The position numbers and the translations under genes were made by a program. A stretch of DNA of 43,624 nt from a virus. The stretch lies in the IMG/VR virus record IMGVR_UViG_3300010883_000085, positions 1 to 43,624 of that record, one strand, 5' to 3'. Shown here one piece after another: positions 41,770 to 43,624 of this stretch. Position 1 is the stretch's first letter. Each line of letters starts with the position of its first letter. The notes under the pieces are model-generated. The model was not told the DNA's origin, ran no database searches, and saw nothing but the letters and a program-made list of their open reading frames with translations.

Positions 41770-41774
41770 TAGCC

Positions 41775-41787
41775 CTCAATAATTGAA
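41775..41787 (+). promoter_or_regulatory. Oriented 13 bp motif, copy g
   Basis: CTCAATAATTGAA on the plus strand (12 of 13), 5 nt after the stop of the ATPase gene and 7 nt before the tRNA. Here it cannot serve translation, so it supports a role in transcription or RNA cleavage. Confidence 0.6.
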
Positions 41788-41794
41788 TACCGCT

Positions 41795-41870
41795 AGGCCC
41801 GTAGCTCAGGGGTTAGAGCATCAGTCTTATAAGCTGAAGGTCCTGGGTTCAATTCCCAGCGGGCCTACCA
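41795..41870 (+). tRNA. tRNA-Ile (anticodon UAU)
   Basis: The 76-base cloverleaf is complete: acceptor AGGCCCG/CGGGCCT, D stem GCTC/GAGC, anticodon stem TCAGT/GCTGA with loop CTTATAA (anticodon TAT), T stem CTGGG/CCCAG, discriminator A and encoded CCA. UAU reads AUA, a frequent Ile codon in the genes here. Most bacteria read AUA with a lysidine-modified CAU anticodon, so this tRNA would make the phage independent of TilS for that codon. Its last 22 bases overlap the end of the opposite-strand GNAT gene. Confidence 0.93.
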
Positions 41871-42418
41871 TTACCGCTCAGATCCTTCAGCCATATAAGC
41901 TGTGCTGTCGGGGGATGGGCGATTAGACTCATACCTACCAGATCGTATCCCCGACTATGTAACATCATAGATGTGTTCACATTATCACTTTGAGTTTGCG
42001 TAACGAACTGAGTTCCCCCGTCATCACGGATACATTTTAGGGCTCTATCAAGAATCTTTATACCCTCTCCGCAGGATCGGTACTTGGGATGCACCCTAAA
42101 GTCATGCCCTAAAGCTCTTCCCCCCGCCATATCTGTCAGGGCAAGACCCCCTACCATTCTTCCCTCGTCCCTAGCTACTATAAATTTCCACTTGGCTACA
42201 TTATACACATACTTCCAATCAGTAGGTTTATTGCCAGGGATAGCATCCAGGTTTTGTTCGTATGGATGGTCTAACTTTTCCTCACGTAACTCAATTCCAA
42301 TGCTCCCACATTTTCTTGGATATGGTTTTAGTATGGACTTTACCGTCCACGATATAGGAATATCCTCGTACTCCTCAATCACTGACATATCACACACCTC
42401 TATTTCCCAAGCCATCAA
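41849..42418 (-). CDS. GNAT-family N-acetyltransferase
   Basis: The 189-residue product carries the acetyl-CoA site motif A at 108-119 (FRVHPKYRSCGEG, pattern R-x-x-G-x-G) and a C-terminal motif B (QSDNVNTSMMLHSRGYDLVGM), so it probably transfers acetyl to a host or phage substrate. It is the last gene of the leftward operon. The stop codon and about the last seven residues (GRPAGN) are encoded on the antisense of the tRNA 3' end, so the C-terminus may have been created by read-through into the tRNA region. ATGA overlap with the preceding gene. Confidence 0.8.
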   Translation of the reverse strand: MMAWEIEVCDMSVIEEYEDIPISWTVKSILKPYPRKCGSIGIELREEKLDHPYEQNLDAIPGNKPTDWKYVYNVAKWKFIVARDEGRMVGGLALTDMAGGRALGHDFRVHPKYRSCGEGIKILDRALKCIRDDGGTQFVTQTQSDNVNTSMMLHSRGYDLVGMSLIAHPPTAQLIWLKDLSGNGRPAGN

Positions 42419-42714
42419 TCTGCCTCCCTTATTGCACGTAGAATAGTCTCCGTGTGCGCTCGTTGCTCCATCCTTAGCTCTCTTATATCCTGCTTTACTT
42501 CCACTAAAACTGTCTTATTACGCCTAACCTCTACTACAACCCCCTCGACTTTAATTTCCACAGTTCTTACATCCCTCTCATGCGCTGCCTCAGGATGTTT
42601 AGGCTCTCCGCTATGACTATATGTTATCATGAATAAAGATCCTACAGCAGTAGATATTAATGCCACAGCACCAAGAAATAGGCTAAAGTTAGTTCCGTTG
42701 CTATTGCGGGTCAC
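42415..42714 (-). CDS. Membrane protein with coiled-coil tail, lysis cassette
   Basis: The 99-residue product has one N-terminal membrane segment (residues 11-31, LFLGAVALISTAVGSLFMI) and a soluble domain with coiled-coil repeats (VKQDIRELRMEQRAHTETIL). This topology suits an i-spanin or a pinholin partner. It overlaps the upstream holin-like gene by 14 nt and the GNAT gene by ATGA. Function from context only. Confidence 0.5.
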   Translation of the reverse strand: MTRNSNGTNFSLFLGAVALISTAVGSLFMITYSHSGEPKHPEAAHERDVRTVEIKVEGVVVEVRRNKTVLVEVKQDIRELRMEQRAHTETILRAIREAD

Positions 42715-43003
42715 GTTTATCTGCTTTTCCTACCCGGTCCCATTCCTGTTTCAGGTCATGGGCAGTGCGAGTTATCATTTCAACTCTTGTTATTCCATCT
42801 TCTAAAAACCGTACTCTATCTATTAGCCTAACAAGTATAGTAAGTTGTTCCTGCTGAGCTGTGCGTATTAGTTCTGCTAGACCATCTATGGAATTCGATA
42901 GAGTATTCATCAACCATCGAACTATTACCCAAAATGCTCCCGCGATAGATAGTGCGGCAAAGATCGGAAACCCTAACTTAGTTACAAGTTCATGGGCATC
43001 CAT
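42701..43003 (-). CDS. Holin-like membrane protein
   Basis: The 100-residue product has one hydrophobic segment (residues 12-32, FPIFAALSIAGAFWVIVRWL) followed by an amphipathic helix (LAELIRTAQQEQLTILVRLIDRV) and a charged tail. This YvrJ/holin-type topology, beside another membrane protein and the possible spanin pair, suggests it times lysis by releasing the endolysin. No pore motif can be proven. Confidence 0.5.
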   Translation of the reverse strand: MDAHELVTKLGFPIFAALSIAGAFWVIVRWLMNTLSNSIDGLAELIRTAQQEQLTILVRLIDRVRFLEDGITRVEMITRTAHDLKQEWDRVGKADKRDPQ

Positions 43004-43022
43004 TTATTTCCTTTACTAGTCC

Positions 43023-43217
43023 CTAAGAATCTGTAATAATAACCACTGCAATCTTCCCTGGCGTTACCTCCGCTGTAGTAATAGTTCGGATAGTCTTAGT
43101 ATTAACTATACCTTGGAGATAGTCATTGACATCTTTCGCTAGGGATGCGGTTGAACTGTCTTGGGTAGCATCTGCGGACCCCACTATTATCTTAGTATCA
43201 GTATCAAAATTAGCCAT
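43023..43217 (-). CDS. Small soluble protein, unknown
   Basis: The 64-residue product (MANFDTDTKIIVGSADATQD) is polar in its first half and strand-rich in its second (IRTITTAEVTPGKIAVVIIT). It lies in the lysis-like cassette with a 1 nt TAATG overlap. No function is recognisable. Confidence 0.55.
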   Translation of the reverse strand: MANFDTDTKIIVGSADATQDSSTASLAKDVNDYLQGIVNTKTIRTITTAEVTPGKIAVVIITDS

Positions 43218-43444
43218 TAGTTTCCTCTCATAGCTTTTATTCCGTCACAGTATCTGTCCACTTCACCTATCCAAATTAACAAGGCTTCATGAGTATCAGA
43301 CACTATCAATTCCTCAACATCATCCACGGCGGGTACTGTTATAGGGGGACAGGCAGGAGGCCTACCGGCCCAAACTCCGGCGCAGCTTACTGACCAACTC
43401 ACGCCCAGAAGCAGCAGGCTTTTCCATAACTTTGTCGAAAGCAT
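43217..43444 (-). CDS. Possible o-spanin-like secreted protein
   Basis: The 75-residue product has a signal-like start (KLWKSLLLLGVSWSVSCAG). The Cys in SVSC could be lipidated, but the lipobox is imperfect (Ser at -3). After it the chain is Pro-rich (RPPACPPITVPAV) as in many o-spanins. Its first 83 nt overlap the end of the upstream membrane gene in another frame, like the Rz/Rz1 arrangement. ATG 43444 has AGGAT 8 nt upstream. Identification is tentative. Confidence 0.5.
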   Translation of the reverse strand: MLSTKLWKSLLLLGVSWSVSCAGVWAGRPPACPPITVPAVDDVEELIVSDTHEALLIWIGEVDRYCDGIKAMRGN

Positions 43445-43580
43445 TTCTTTTATCCTGTCCTTCCTGGAGGGAATCCCTCTCTGCTATAGACTTGCCGCTA
43501 GATTTTGATACCCTAACTAGGATACCTATAACCAGCACAAATAACAATACTCCACCAGCTACTATATATAAGCTAGTCAT
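43362..43580 (-). CDS. Possible i-spanin-like small membrane protein
   Basis: The 72-residue product has one N-terminal membrane segment (residues 5-24, YIVAGGVLLFVLVIGILVRV) and a charged soluble tail (AERDSLQEGQDKRNAFDKV). It is short for an i-spanin but overlaps the o-spanin-like gene. The start at 43580 equals base 79 of the window's left end, so the gene is intact only when the genome is read as a circle. Confidence 0.5.
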   Translation of the reverse strand: MTSLYIVAGGVLLFVLVIGILVRVSKSSGKSIAERDSLQEGQDKRNAFDKVMEKPAASGRELVSKLRRSLGR

Positions 43581-43624
43581 TTATCTCCATTCCTTGTATC
43601 CTCCAGGATCACACTCTTTAGGCC
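43502..43624. repeat. Terminal direct repeat (right copy)
   Basis: This copy matches bases 1-123 exactly and contains the start of the small membrane gene (43580) and the 3' end of the SET gene (from 43581 on, copy truncated). It should be treated as assembly overlap, giving a unit genome of 43501 bases. Confidence 0.9.

Overview
The window is an essentially complete tailed-phage genome, most likely a podovirus. The first 123 bases recur exactly as the last 123, so the contig closes into a circle of about 43.5 kb. The morphology call rests on a portal, HK97-type capsid protein, tail-tube and nozzle-like proteins and large internal-virion-like proteins, with no tape measure or tail-sheath gene. 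The host is unknown. Shine-Dalgarno sites and sigma70-type promoters show a bacterial host, and a possible overlapping spanin pair hints at a Gram-negative one. I see no integrase, excisionase or clear repressor, and no phage RNA polymerase.

Left arm, minus strand, read right to left from about 27.44 kb to base 1 and then across the contig join to 41.85 kb: two low-complexity leader genes, small and large terminase, an ATP-grasp-like small protein, portal, FmdB zinc ribbon, scaffold, major capsid, decoration protein, tail adaptor, a His-rich collar-type fibre, a giant 2603-residue fibre, a nozzle-like protein, three internal-virion-like proteins, a holin-like protein, a SET-domain protein, a lysis-like cassette of membrane proteins and a GNAT acetyltransferase. 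Genes are packed with 1 to 4 nt overlaps and look like one long late operon.

The control region at 27.44 to 28.99 kb separates the two arms. It holds a structured late leader, a G-quadruplex-type G tract, an 18 bp perfect palindrome, four 30 bp tandem repeats, one leftward gene with a promoter that may give a leaderless mRNA, four iteron-like repeats, three 12 bp palindromic repeats, a diverged 66 bp duplication and further palindromes. It is the best candidate for the replication origin.

Right arm, plus strand, 28.99 to 41.77 kb: small early genes, many with CxxC motifs, under three near-consensus sigma70 promoters; a Cys-rich exported miniprotein; then a replication and recombination module. 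That module has a Cas4/RecB-like nuclease, a Sak4-like ATPase, a DUF669/SSB-like protein, a ParB-methyltransferase fusion, a UDG-exonuclease-polymerase fusion and a DUF3987-like ATPase. The family A polymerase is encoded in two pieces with a complete M15 endolysin gene lying between them. A tRNA-Ile(UAU) ends the arm and fits the frequent ATA codons.

The two most unusual signals are the polymerase split around a lysis gene and an oriented 13 bp near-palindrome, TTCAATAATTGAA. It occurs at least seven times, almost always between a stop codon and the next ribosome site or the tRNA, and always reads in the direction of transcription.
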